This document shows, in pieces, positions 25,384-33,857 of a DNA stretch of 42,112 bases. This stretch comes from Pseudoalteromonas sp. G4. GTDB taxonomy: Bacteria; Pseudomonadota; Gammaproteobacteria; Enterobacterales; Alteromonadaceae. Every line of letters begins with the position of its first letter. Position 1 is the first letter of the stretch. The notes beneath the pieces are model-generated. The model was not told where the DNA came from and searched no databases. It worked only from the letters and a program-made list of their open reading frames with translations. The stretch is from positions 1 through 42,112 of the forward strand of contig NZ_JAPEHW010000031.1 of NCBI RefSeq assembly GCF_028875915.1, given 5' to 3'. Both the position numbers and the translations under genes were made by a program.

Positions 25384-27192
25384 ATGAAACGGGGTGTGGT
25401 GAATTTGCTGTTTTTAGCATTCGGCGTTAATGCCTTTAATGTTATTGCAAATAGTTATATGAAGGCAAAAGTAGAAGATCCTCACTACGGCGTTGCCTTG
25501 TATGAGCTCTATCAAGGTAACTATCAAAATGCACTGACCGAGTTTGCTATTGCCGAAACTAATGGCTCGATACAGCACCAAGGAGTTGATGCTCGTCTTG
25601 TAAAAGCTGGCGCGGCATTTTCTTACGGATTGCACCTCTCGGCTGCCAACGATTTTAAACGATTACTCGATGAAAAAGACTTGGGTCTACTTAATTATGC
25701 GAATTTGCAATTAGCTAAAGTGTATTTTACACGTGGAGAAATCTCCCATGCAGAACAATTTATTAATGAGATTTCCTTACAAAGTCTTGATGAGCAATGG
25801 CGAGATGAATTTCATTACTTAAAAGGGCGTATTAGCCTTGCTTTACAGCAATTTAACCTTGCAGAAAGTGCACTTTCGCAATTGCCTAGCGATAACCCTT
25901 TACATGATTACCTTGCCCATAATTTACTGCTGGTTGCGAGTCAGCAGCAAATAACCCCCACTTTGCCAAAAACCCCAATTACAGCGCTCGACGACGAACA
26001 ACTGGCTTTGTTAGACCGAAGCTTTTTAGCTATTGGCTACAGTGCACTTGAAAAACAATTGGGCGAGCAGGCAGAGCTCGCGTTTTCACAAGTTTCTCAG
26101 CAATCCATTTGGTTAAATGAAGCACTTTATGGCTTAGCTGCTAGTCAGCTTTTGCAAAGTAACTATGCTAAGGCGCTATATGTATTAGAAATGGTGATTA
26201 CATCAGAGCAAGGGAATGTGTTTACCCAGCATCAGGCGCTTACTGCCAAAGCGCACGTGTTATTAAGCGAAGCAAAGTTTCAATTGGCACTTGATGCAAT
26301 TGAACACGCAGAAAAGCGTTTTGCTGAATTTAATGCTGAGTTGAATACTGTTAATACTAACTTGCAAAACAGTGCTGTGCTATTAGCGATGTTAAATAGC
26401 ACTGAGCAGCAGAATCAATACCAAAGCGCATTGCACTCAGTGTTTGTAAGTGATGAATTTTATGAGAAAAATGAACAATTAAAATCACTTTTACAGCTTA
26501 AGGAACAGTTTAAATCGCAACAACGAGCACTAGAAAATTATGCTGAAATTTTAGCTGAAAAAGCGGCGCGCCAAGAACGCATTATTGAAACGACAAATTT
26601 AACAAGTTATGAGGCACGTTTATCAGCACAAAAAGCAGAATTAACAACATTATCAACTCGATTAGCGGAGGCAAAAGCAAGTCGAACAGGGTTAATGACA
26701 GCAGATGAGTTAAAGATAAATCAGCGTATTGTGAATGCGGAGAAAAGGCTATCAAGCCTTTCTCAAAATCGAAATATGCAGTCTCAACAAGCCCGATTAA
26801 CGCGCTTAAAAGGCATATTGCTTTGGCAACAAGACTATCTGTTTGATGAACGTTATCAAGCCCATGCAAATCAGCTATTAGTAGCGCAAACAGCTTTGCA
26901 AGAGGCAACAAGGCAGTATCAAAAAAGTAGTCAGCTAATACAAACAGGACAGGACTACAATCGTATTTCACAGCAACTAAACGCGATAAAAGCGCAGCTT
27001 AGCACACGCCAACAACAGGCAAATTCGCTTATTAATCAACAGCTCGATGAAATTCAAATCTTACTTTTAGAAGATGTTAAAGAATCGCAAGCTTTTTTAT
27101 CTGACGATGTTTATAAGCTTAAAGTAATGCGCAGTATTGCCCTTGAGGGGTTGGCAAGTCATAACGCTAATTCAGAGAGTGTCTTACCATGA
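25384..27192 (+). CDS. Exported TPR and coiled-coil scaffold protein
   Basis: A 602-residue exported protein. The first 22 residues are a signal-like segment (VNLLFLAFGVNAFNVIANS). Helical TPR-like repeats fill about 35-340 (VALYELYQGNYQNALTEFAI, NLQLAKVYFTRGEISHAEQF, ALYGLAASQLLQSNYAKALY). The last 230 residues are strongly coiled coil, rich in Gln, Leu and Ala. No enzymatic motif is visible. Its size and position before two more TPR lipoproteins and an ExbB-ExbD-ExbD-TonB-like set recall the TPR subunits of the myxobacterial Agl-Glt/Nfs machines, but this is a resemblance in architecture only. It overlaps the next gene by 4 bases (ATGA). Confidence 0.75.
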   Translation: MKRGVVNLLFLAFGVNAFNVIANSYMKAKVEDPHYGVALYELYQGNYQNALTEFAIAETNGSIQHQGVDARLVKAGAAFSYGLHLSAANDFKRLLDEKDLGLLNYANLQLAKVYFTRGEISHAEQFINEISLQSLDEQWRDEFHYLKGRISLALQQFNLAESALSQLPSDNPLHDYLAHNLLLVASQQQITPTLPKTPITALDDEQLALLDRSFLAIGYSALEKQLGEQAELAFSQVSQQSIWLNEALYGLAASQLLQSNYAKALYVLEMVITSEQGNVFTQHQALTAKAHVLLSEAKFQLALDAIEHAEKRFAEFNAELNTVNTNLQNSAVLLAMLNSTEQQNQYQSALHSVFVSDEFYEKNEQLKSLLQLKEQFKSQQRALENYAEILAEKAARQERIIETTNLTSYEARLSAQKAELTTLSTRLAEAKASRTGLMTADELKINQRIVNAEKRLSSLSQNRNMQSQQARLTRLKGILLWQQDYLFDERYQAHANQLLVAQTALQEATRQYQKSSQLIQTGQDYNRISQQLNAIKAQLSTRQQQANSLINQQLDEIQILLLEDVKESQAFLSDDVYKLKVMRSIALEGLASHNANSESVLP

Positions 27193-29996
27193 AACGATGT
27201 TTAGTAAGTCTACTCACGCTCAGTTTAACAGGCTGTTTTTTGACAGAAACCAAGCCATTAGAGCGCAAAACGCTTGGCCAATTAGATTTGTCAAAACCAC
27301 AAAAAGAGGTAGCTGTAAAAGCGGTTACGCCAAGTGCAGATGATATTGTTGCTGCCTATCAAGAGGTGGCAAAATTAGCACCTCAAACCAATGCAAAGCT
27401 GCAAGCAAATAGTCGATTAGCACAATTAAGTTTAGAGCAACAACAGTTAGCACAAGAGCAAGGGCTTTCGCAAAGCAATGATTATTTTAGCCAAACAATA
27501 AACCAGTACCAATTGCTGCTAGCACAGCCTGATGGTTTAGAGTCTCGTGACGATGTGTTGTATCAATTAGCCAAAGCGTATTTTCTGAAAGGCGACCTTG
27601 ACGCTGCATATACTACAGTAGCAAAGCTGCTTAATGAATATCCAGAGTTCGAACACAGTGAAGAGCTTTTATTTCGTCAAGGCGAATACCTCTTTAATCA
27701 GAAGCGTTATGGTGAGGCAAAAGAGCATTACGCACTTGTTATTGAGCAACACCCCAATTCAACACTGGTAAGCACTGCGCGTTATATGCTGGCGTGGTCT
27801 GATTTTAAATTATTTAATTATAAAGCGTCACTTAATAACTTTACCAAAGTGCTGGATTTAGCATTACAGCAAAATGGTGAAACTGCACTTAGCGTTGATG
27901 AGATAAGTAGTAGTGCCCGTTATTTAGTCGCAGATACCTTGCGCATTATGAGTGTGATTTTCTCATATAACGATTTTGACCAAGACCCCGTGACGCATTA
28001 TGAGCAATATGGTTGGCAAACATTTAGTTTTATGAATTTTGAAGCACTTGCCAATTACTATTTGGAGAAAAAACGTTATCTTGATGCGATTGCGGTGTAT
28101 CAAAAGTATATTGAACACGCACCAGCTAAAGCGCATAAAGTTGATTTTGCTCTGGCGCAGCTAAGTGTTTATAAAAAAGCGAACTTTATTGAACTACTTA
28201 GCAAGTATGAGCAAACGTTTATAGCGCAATTTGGTATTGGTAGTGTTTATCTTAAGGCGGATAGCGAGCTGCCAAGTGATGCGCATTTTAACGCATTAAC
28301 GTTGTTAGAAAAAAAGTATGCTGATAGAAGCTATTACCAAGCTCAAACATTAAAAAAACAACATAAACCATTTGAAGCTCAATTTGCATCTGCAGCAAGC
28401 GGTTATTCACGCTATCTTGAAACCTTGGCTTTAAAAAATCAGCGAGACATCGATAGCGAGTATTTACTGGCAGAGAGTCTGTATCAGAGTAAACAGTGGC
28501 AGTTAGCCCTCACACAATATAACAATATCGCTTACGGCCAGCTGCCAAATCAATATCAAGATAGAGCCGGGTATGCTGTTGTATCTATCTACATGACGAA
28601 GTTGCAACAAGCTAAGGGGGCTAATAGCAAGACTATTTCACCAGAATTGGTGACAAATGTAGTGACCAACTGGCTTAAGTTTGCAACCACGTTTAAGCAA
28701 CACTCGTCTGCAACCATAGTATTGCTGCAAACGTTTAACTTATTGTTTGAACAGGGGCGTTACCAAGAGTTACTGAACTATGAACCCCTTTTAGCACAAT
28801 TTAATTTAACTGAGCTACAAGGGTATCAAGCGCAATTACTTATGGCGCATAGCCACTATAATCTAGCTGACTATGATCAAGCTGAGCTCGCTTATAAACA
28901 ATTATTGGCTAATAAGACTCAGCGCTCGCCACTAGTCGCTGAAAACCTTGCGAAAAGTATGATTAAACAGGCGGAGCAACTTGCTGGCACAGAGCAAACC
29001 CAATTAGCCCTAGATAAATACATTGCATTACTAACGCTCTTGCCAAACACACTTTACCGTGAGCAAGTTCAGTATCAAGTAACTCAGTATTTGTTCTCGT
29101 TACAACTCTTTAGTAAAGCGAGTAGTTGGGTTGATGATTTTATAACGCGTTATCCAACCAACGACAGTATTGAGTTACTACAAACTCAAAAGATTGATAT
29201 TTATAAGCATACTCAGCAAGGGGATAAATTGGCAAAGCAATATGCCTATTTAGCTGAAAATCACTCAGACAGAAATACCAGACGTATCTCACTTTTGAAA
29301 AGCGCAGCGCTTTACTTCGAGATGGGGCAAATTGAACGCGCGCGTATTCAATACCGCAGTTATGCACATAATTACCCTGTGCCATTCGCACAAAACCTTG
29401 AAGCAAAAATAGCGCTTTCAGATATTTATAAGAATCAAAATAAAGCAAAAGAGTATCGCTTTTGGTTAAACAAAATAATTTTGGCTTATCAAAGTGCACC
29501 AGCCGCTGAAAAAGAATGGGCTGGTTTAGCAGCCGCTAAAGCAACTGAGGTGTTTGCTAATGATGCTTTTTATGCCTATCAGAACAGCCAACTAACAGTG
29601 CCATTAAAAACCAGCTTAGCGCGTAAGCGTGAGCGCATGACAACGGCACTGAATCGCTATCAACAACTCGCTGAATTTGGCCTTGCCGATTACACTACGC
29701 AAGCCAACTTTAAAATTGCCAAAATTTACCACTTAATGGCTGAGCAAATTATGGCATCTGAGCGCCCTAAACATCTGCAAGATCTTGCCCTCGAGCAATA
29801 TGAGCTGTTATTAGAAGAACAAGCCATTCCATTTGAAGATAAAGCTATTGCGCTGTATGAGCGCAATAATCAGTTATTACACTCAGGGATTTACGATAAA
29901 TGGGTGAAAGAAACTTTATCGGAACTTGCTAAATTGATGCCCGCACGTTTTGCCAAGCAAGAAGTAGCACCAGGAGAAACTCATGCGATTTTTTAA
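27189..29996 (+). CDS. Large TPR lipoprotein
   Basis: A 935-residue lipoprotein, by far the largest in the run. The signal MKRCLVSLLTLSLTGC is lipidated at Cys16. The mature protein is almost wholly helical, with many TPR-like units, the clearest at about 117-220 (YQLAKAYFLKGDLDAAYTTV, RQGEYLFNQKRYGEAKEHYA, ARYMLAWSDFKLFNYKASLN) and again at about 400-700. Such a long helical solenoid anchored by lipid is suited to spanning or scaffolding the periplasm. It overlaps the previous gene by 4 bases and the next by 14, so the three TPR proteins are probably made in fixed proportion. No catalytic motif is seen. It is comparable in layout to TPR subunits of Agl-Glt type systems. Confidence 0.8.
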   Translation: MKRCLVSLLTLSLTGCFLTETKPLERKTLGQLDLSKPQKEVAVKAVTPSADDIVAAYQEVAKLAPQTNAKLQANSRLAQLSLEQQQLAQEQGLSQSNDYFSQTINQYQLLLAQPDGLESRDDVLYQLAKAYFLKGDLDAAYTTVAKLLNEYPEFEHSEELLFRQGEYLFNQKRYGEAKEHYALVIEQHPNSTLVSTARYMLAWSDFKLFNYKASLNNFTKVLDLALQQNGETALSVDEISSSARYLVADTLRIMSVIFSYNDFDQDPVTHYEQYGWQTFSFMNFEALANYYLEKKRYLDAIAVYQKYIEHAPAKAHKVDFALAQLSVYKKANFIELLSKYEQTFIAQFGIGSVYLKADSELPSDAHFNALTLLEKKYADRSYYQAQTLKKQHKPFEAQFASAASGYSRYLETLALKNQRDIDSEYLLAESLYQSKQWQLALTQYNNIAYGQLPNQYQDRAGYAVVSIYMTKLQQAKGANSKTISPELVTNVVTNWLKFATTFKQHSSATIVLLQTFNLLFEQGRYQELLNYEPLLAQFNLTELQGYQAQLLMAHSHYNLADYDQAELAYKQLLANKTQRSPLVAENLAKSMIKQAEQLAGTEQTQLALDKYIALLTLLPNTLYREQVQYQVTQYLFSLQLFSKASSWVDDFITRYPTNDSIELLQTQKIDIYKHTQQGDKLAKQYAYLAENHSDRNTRRISLLKSAALYFEMGQIERARIQYRSYAHNYPVPFAQNLEAKIALSDIYKNQNKAKEYRFWLNKIILAYQSAPAAEKEWAGLAAAKATEVFANDAFYAYQNSQLTVPLKTSLARKRERMTTALNRYQQLAEFGLADYTTQANFKIAKIYHLMAEQIMASERPKHLQDLALEQYELLLEEQAIPFEDKAIALYERNNQLLHSGIYDKWVKETLSELAKLMPARFAKQEVAPGETHAIF

Positions 29997-30657
29997 CATT
30001 GTTTTAGCTACTTTGCTGGTGGCACTCTCGGCGTGCCAAACTGCGCCAAAAAAGGATGCTGAACAAGCAACTGAGAAGGCAATTGAGCCTGTTGTTTTGA
30101 GTGCAAAAGAGCAATTATTACAAAGCGCAAATAAATACCAACAAGCTGATGTGCCAGAAGCAATCAAACCCCAATTTGAGAGGGCGCTAAAACTAAAACA
30201 AGCAGGGGAATTTCAGCTGGCGAAGCAGCATTTCACTAATATTGCTTTGCAGTACCCAACTCTGTCAGGAGCGCATTTACAGTTAGCCTATATTGCAAAA
30301 CACAATGGTAAACAAGACGAATATACACAACATTTAGATGCTGCTTTAGCTGCGAACAAATACAACTATTTTGCAGCTAATGAACTGGCTTTAGTCGCCC
30401 GTGAAAATGGCCAGTTTGCAGATGCATTAGCACTTTATGATCAAGCTATTAGTAGTTGGCCAGGTTTTGCACCTAGTTACATCAACAAAGGTATTTTGCT
30501 GGATATTTACCTTGGTGAAAAAGCCAAAGCGAAAGCAGCTTATCAAACCTATTTAATGCTAATACCTCAAGATGTGCCCAGTTATCGACAAGTATCCACA
30601 TGGTTACTGGATTTAGAGCATCAGTTAAAAGAAACCCAAGGAGCGAGTAATGAATAA
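29983..30657 (+). CDS. Small TPR lipoprotein
   Basis: A 224-residue lipoprotein with signal MRFFNIVLATLLVALSAC (lipidated at Cys18). After an acidic linker, residues about 60-205 form four to five TPR units (ALKLKQAGEFQLAKQHFTNI, AHLQLAYIAKHNGKQDEYTQ, NELALVARENGQFADALALY, SYINKGILLDIYLGEKAKAK), with clean TPR consensus residues. It is the best-defined TPR protein of the three and could be the protein-protein adaptor between the large scaffolds and the barrels. It overlaps both neighbours (14 bases before, 8 bases after). A good ribosome-binding site (caggag) precedes the ATG. Confidence 0.82.
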   Translation: MRFFNIVLATLLVALSACQTAPKKDAEQATEKAIEPVVLSAKEQLLQSANKYQQADVPEAIKPQFERALKLKQAGEFQLAKQHFTNIALQYPTLSGAHLQLAYIAKHNGKQDEYTQHLDAALAANKYNYFAANELALVARENGQFADALALYDQAISSWPGFAPSYINKGILLDIYLGEKAKAKAAYQTYLMLIPQDVPSYRQVSTWLLDLEHQLKETQGASNE

Positions 30658-30949
30658 ATCGCTTTTATTGTTGAGTTTGATTTTTGTTTCAAATTCCTAT
30701 GCGGTTGAGTCGCCGTCAAAGCCAAGCAAACAGCCGCAAAAAATAGAGCTACAAACCACGATTTCAGGCGCTGAAGAAGAGCCTAAATTTATGTCAATTT
30801 TACCATGGCAAGATTTAGAAAAGGTTCAGTTAACAAAACCCCAGTTACGGTTACTTCCGCGTCATAAAATTAGTGCAATCGACCCGAGCAAACTAAAGCG
30901 TCAGATTGCATTTTACCAATCACAGAATAAAAACAATAACCCTAATTAA
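30650..30949 (+). CDS. Short exported protein of unknown function
   Basis: A 99-residue protein with a clear Sec signal (MNKSLLLLSLIFVSNSYA, cut before VESPSKP). The mature 81 residues are hydrophilic and Lys/Pro-rich, with no Cys and no recognisable domain; the segment FMSILPWQDLEKVQLTKPQL is its most ordered-looking part. It begins 8 bases inside the preceding TPR gene with the SD aaggag and ends 21 bases before the ExbB-like start. Its position between scaffold and motor genes suggests a small periplasmic linker, but that is inference. I do not recognise a family. Confidence 0.7.
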   Translation: MNKSLLLLSLIFVSNSYAVESPSKPSKQPQKIELQTTISGAEEEPKFMSILPWQDLEKVQLTKPQLRLLPRHKISAIDPSKLKRQIAFYQSQNKNNNPN

Positions 30950-30970
30950 CGGTTACATTTGGAGTTTAAA

Positions 30971-31627
30971 ATGGAAAGTTTCGATACAGTTGTTAGATTT
31001 TTTCAAGATGGCGGTAGCTTTATGCTACCAATTGCAATTGTGCTTGCTATTGGTTTAGCTATTGCTGTTGAGCGTTTTATTGTATTAACAGGCGCTAAAC
31101 TTGCTAATCAAAAGGCATTTAAACAGTTAATGCCTCACCTGGCTAAAGGTGATTATAAGCAAGTGCTTGCAGAGCAAGGTAAATCTGGCGTTGCAAAAAT
31201 TATTAGTTCAGGTCTTGAGCGAATTGAGCACACTCAGCGTCGAGAAGAAATAGAATATGCCATGGAGGAGCAAGTGCTTGAGCTAATGCCACGTTTGGAA
31301 AAACGCACCGCATACTTGGCAACGCTTGCAAATATTGCAACTTTACTTGGTTTATTAGGTACTATTATTGGTCTTATCGCCGCATTCTCGGCTGTGGCAG
31401 ATGCTGATCCTGCACAAAAAGCTTCACTACTTTCGGCCAGTATTTCAGTTGCGATGAATACCACTGCATTTGGTTTGATTGCCGCTATTCCACTGCTTTT
31501 ATGTCATTCATTTTTGCAAACTAAAACCACTGAAATAATTGATGGCTTAGAGATGGCTGGTGTTAAGTGTTTGAACTTACTCACTAAGCATAATCTCGTT
31601 TCACAAAAGACCCGTCAAACAGATTAA
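30971..31627 (+). CDS. MotA/TolQ/ExbB proton-channel family protein
   Basis: A 218-residue inner-membrane channel subunit. Members form pentamers that, with ExbD/TolR, convert the proton motive force into movement of a periplasmic partner. Helices lie at about 17-37, 118-145 and 155-182. The conserved blocks ATLLGLLGTIIGLIAAFSAV and ISVAMNTTAFGLIAAIPLLL, with the small residues and Thr that face the channel, are present. The cytoplasmic loop (about 45-110) is of normal size for TolQ/ExbB. I take the ATG at 30971, preceded by ggag at 30961; a TTG at 30959 in frame is unlikely. It heads the motor part of the run (ExbB, ExbD, ExbD, TonB-like). Confidence 0.9.
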   Translation: MESFDTVVRFFQDGGSFMLPIAIVLAIGLAIAVERFIVLTGAKLANQKAFKQLMPHLAKGDYKQVLAEQGKSGVAKIISSGLERIEHTQRREEIEYAMEEQVLELMPRLEKRTAYLATLANIATLLGLLGTIIGLIAAFSAVADADPAQKASLLSASISVAMNTTAFGLIAAIPLLLCHSFLQTKTTEIIDGLEMAGVKCLNLLTKHNLVSQKTRQTD

Positions 31628-31637
31628 GGGGGCGACT

Positions 31638-32144
31638 ATGTTTCGTCGCAAATTGCCAAATAAGCAAGATGCTGAGCTTGATATCACCTCATTTATGAGT
31701 TTGATGATTGTGCTGGTGCCAGTATTACTTATGATGATGGTGTTTTCTCATATTACCGTGATGCAGCTTAAATTACAGCCTTTATTAGCGGGAGAAAGCG
31801 CAGAGCAATTATCAAAAAAAGAGCTTCAGCTTGAGATTAAAAAAGACTCGCTGACTATTTATTATCCCGCAGGCGTCCCCCTTAAGCAGTTTGAAAAAAC
31901 GCAAAGTGCGTATCCGTTTGAGCAGGTTCAGTTAGCATTAAAAGATGTTAAAAACCTACTGCTGGGAAAAGGCGTAGATAAGAAAAATATTACCTTGTTA
32001 GTCGCTGAAGATGTTGATTATCAAACGCTGATTTCGGCAATGGAAACTGTGAGAAGTTACCAGGCAGTCGTTGTTGCATCGGTTGTTGAAGCAGAACTTT
32101 TTCCAGAAATTGCTTTGGGTGATGCTATGGTGGAGGCGCTATGA
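31638..32144 (+). CDS. ExbD/TolR-like protein lacking the membrane Asp
   Basis: A 168-residue protein with one N-terminal membrane helix (about 19-42) and a periplasmic domain, the layout of ExbD/TolR. The family's proton-carrying Asp near the start of the helix should follow the LI or LM pair; here LDITSFMSLMIVLVPVLL has Ser21 at that place, by alignment with SLVSLMDIFTILVFFL of the next gene (Asp30). An Asp (Asp15) lies six residues earlier, outside the helix, and is not an obvious substitute. It may therefore be a structural rather than a proton-carrying subunit. It starts 10 bases after the ExbB-like stop with gggg as a ribosome-binding site and overlaps the second ExbD by 4 bases. Confidence 0.82.
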   Translation: MFRRKLPNKQDAELDITSFMSLMIVLVPVLLMMMVFSHITVMQLKLQPLLAGESAEQLSKKELQLEIKKDSLTIYYPAGVPLKQFEKTQSAYPFEQVQLALKDVKNLLLGKGVDKKNITLLVAEDVDYQTLISAMETVRSYQAVVVASVVEAELFPEIALGDAMVEAL

Positions 32145-32638
32145 AAAAATCAGTTAGAGCACTTCGCATGGAAAGGCACCATAAAAGGGCACAGCAGCAA
32201 ACTAAACTGAGTTTGGTGTCGTTAATGGATATCTTTACCATTTTGGTTTTCTTCTTAATAGTAAATTCCTCTACAGTGCAAGTGCTTGATGTAAATAAAA
32301 ATATTGACCTGCCAAAGGCCAAGCAACAAGCATTGGCTGAAGAGGCATTAGTGCTTTTGGTAAGTGAAACTAATCTTATTTTGCAAGGGCAATTAATTGC
32401 ACAAATGAGTGAATTGGATAGCAGTAAAACAGAGGTATTTGCCCCTTTAGCTAAAGCATTAGCAACACATGCAGACGCAATTGAGCCTGTTGATGATATG
32501 CGGCCGCTAACAATTATGGCAGATGGAAAAATTGCCTATCAGCGCCTTAAAAAAATCATGCAAACATCGCAACAAGCAGGGTTTGGAGATTTATCGTTGG
32601 CTGTTGAACAAGTTGCCCAAAGTGGTGGTGAACTATGA
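32141..32638 (+). CDS. ExbD/TolR-like protein with the membrane Asp
   Basis: A 165-residue ExbD/TolR-type protein. A basic cytoplasmic N-terminus (about 1-22) is followed by a single membrane helix, SLVSLMDIFTILVFFLIVNS at 24-43, with the conserved proton-carrying Asp30. The periplasmic domain (about 60-165) has the ExbD ending RPLTIMADGKIAYQRLKKIM, matching the usual I-x-x-D-x-x-x-x-Y-x-x-V/L pattern. It overlaps its neighbours by 4 bases on each side (ATGA type), so the two ExbD-like proteins and the TonB-like protein are translationally coupled. The pair of one Asp-bearing and one Asp-free ExbD could form a heterodimer inside one ExbB pentamer. Confidence 0.88.
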   Translation: MKKSVRALRMERHHKRAQQQTKLSLVSLMDIFTILVFFLIVNSSTVQVLDVNKNIDLPKAKQQALAEEALVLLVSETNLILQGQLIAQMSELDSSKTEVFAPLAKALATHADAIEPVDDMRPLTIMADGKIAYQRLKKIMQTSQQAGFGDLSLAVEQVAQSGGEL

Positions 32639-33639
32639 CCACAGCAGTCTTGAATGCAAATTTTGAACTTTACGATAACGCTGGAAATCGATTATTTAGT
32701 CGTTTAACCAGTGCGTTTTTAGTGGGTACTTTGTTATTTGCTGCAGTAGTTAAACTCACTGAGTTACCCGAGCTTACACCGGCACAAAAAACAAAAATTC
32801 CGCCAAGTCTGACACGGGTTATTGAACGCGTAAAAGTTGAACCAAAACCGGAAAAGCCAAAACCCGAGATCAAACAGGAACAACCAAAACCTGAGCCTGA
32901 GAAGAAACCACAACCCGAAATTAAAACGGAAGTAAAAGTAAAAACGCCTAACAAAAAAGCCCTTGAAAAAGCAAAAGAAGAGGCAAGTCGTGCAGGTTTA
33001 GTTGCGCTCGCTGATGATTTAGCGGCGCTTAGAGATGACTTTGATTTAGCAGGTTTAGTTGCGCTCGCTGATGATTTAGCGGCGCTTAGAGATGACTTTG
33101 ATTTAACGCCTACTACACAGCCGTTAAAAACCAAAAAGCCAACGCCTAAGGTGACAAGTGTTGAAGAGGTTACTGCCAAAGCCGATACATCCAAACAAAT
33201 TACTGTGAAAGATGGCGCGCAAGCGAGTGCGAATGTACAAGCATTGGCAGATAAATCACTGATTGCTTTAGGTGATGAGGTTGTGGCAGAGCAAGGCGGT
33301 TATCAAAGTGACATGAGTGAGGGTGAAGTAGTTAGCGAAGAAACGCTAGAGATGCGCAAAGTAGAAGCGATCCGCGCAGTACTTGATAAAAATCAAGGTG
33401 CATTTTACACCTTATATCGTCGTGCACTTCGCAAAAATCCAAGTTTGCAAGGCAAAGTTACGGTTGAAATTGTGGTTGCTGGCAATGGCCAAGTAAAGAC
33501 TTGCGAAATACTTTCAAGCGATTTAAATGACGCGGAGTTGGAGCGAAAATTAGTTAACCGCATTCGCATGATCAATTTTGGTCAAGAATTGGTATCAGAA
33601 ACAAAGCTCAATTACTCGTTTAATTTTTTACCTTTCTAA
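32635..33639 (+). CDS. TonB-like protein with AgmX/PglI-type C-terminal domain
   Basis: A 334-residue energy-transducer-like protein. A cytoplasmic N-terminus, one membrane helix (about 24-43) and a Pro/Lys/Glu-rich stalk (about 62-110, repeated KPEKPKPE-type units) are as in TonB. Then comes AGLVALADDLAALRDDFDL, present twice in tandem at 120-138 and 139-157. The last 95 residues (VEAIRAVLDKNQGAFYTLY, LQGKVTVEIVVAGNGQVKTC, FNFLPF at the end) match the AgmX/PglI or myxobacterial-type C-terminal domain rather than classical TonB. It would transmit ExbB/ExbD motion to outer-membrane partners, here perhaps the barrels or TPR lipoproteins of the same run. It is the last gene; a terminator follows 6 bases after the stop. 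Confidence 0.85.
   Translation: MTTAVLNANFELYDNAGNRLFSRLTSAFLVGTLLFAAVVKLTELPELTPAQKTKIPPSLTRVIERVKVEPKPEKPKPEIKQEQPKPEPEKKPQPEIKTEVKVKTPNKKALEKAKEEASRAGLVALADDLAALRDDFDLAGLVALADDLAALRDDFDLTPTTQPLKTKKPTPKVTSVEEVTAKADTSKQITVKDGAQASANVQALADKSLIALGDEVVAEQGGYQSDMSEGEVVSEETLEMRKVEAIRAVLDKNQGAFYTLYRRALRKNPSLQGKVTVEIVVAGNGQVKTCEILSSDLNDAELERKLVNRIRMINFGQELVSETKLNYSFNFLPF
32992..33105 (+). repeat. Perfect 57-bp tandem duplication inside the TonB-like gene
   Basis: Bases 32992-33048 are repeated without a single change at 33049-33105. The unit is 57 bases, so the frame is kept and 19 residues (AGLVALADDLAALRDDFDL) are doubled. Identity at synonymous positions shows a recent event or active copy-number change. 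Confidence 0.97.
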
Positions 33640-33644
33640 CTTAG

Positions 33645-33684
33645 TGCGTTAACTGCAAACATGGCAGTTAACGCATTATTTTTC
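33645..33684 (+). terminator. Terminator of the exported redox/motor run
   Basis: A perfect 12-bp stem (tgcgttaactgc 33645-33656 with gcagttaacgca 33664-33675) has a 7-nt loop and is followed by ttatttttctt. It begins 6 bases after the TonB-like stop and marks the end of the plus-strand run. The rest of the gap to ribA holds only the ribA promoter area. Confidence 0.88.
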
Positions 33685-33857
33685 TTATTCAAGTGAACCA
33701 TTTTCCTTTTTTAACCCTATAGCAGTGGGTGCTATTCTTTCGATTAAGGCTTTAAGCTTTGTAAAAGCGAGCTAACCTATTATTTATGGGATTTGGCGGA
33801 TTAAGTTTGTAACAGGCATTGAAAAGCTGAAAAAAGCACATATTTAAACCTACACGC

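Noticed and set aside
32670..33194. A 174-codon minus-strand frame opposite the TonB-like gene
   Set aside because: It mirrors the Pro/Lys-rich stalk and the 57-bp duplication and gives a low-complexity Ser/Gly/Phe protein; the plus-strand gene explains the frame.
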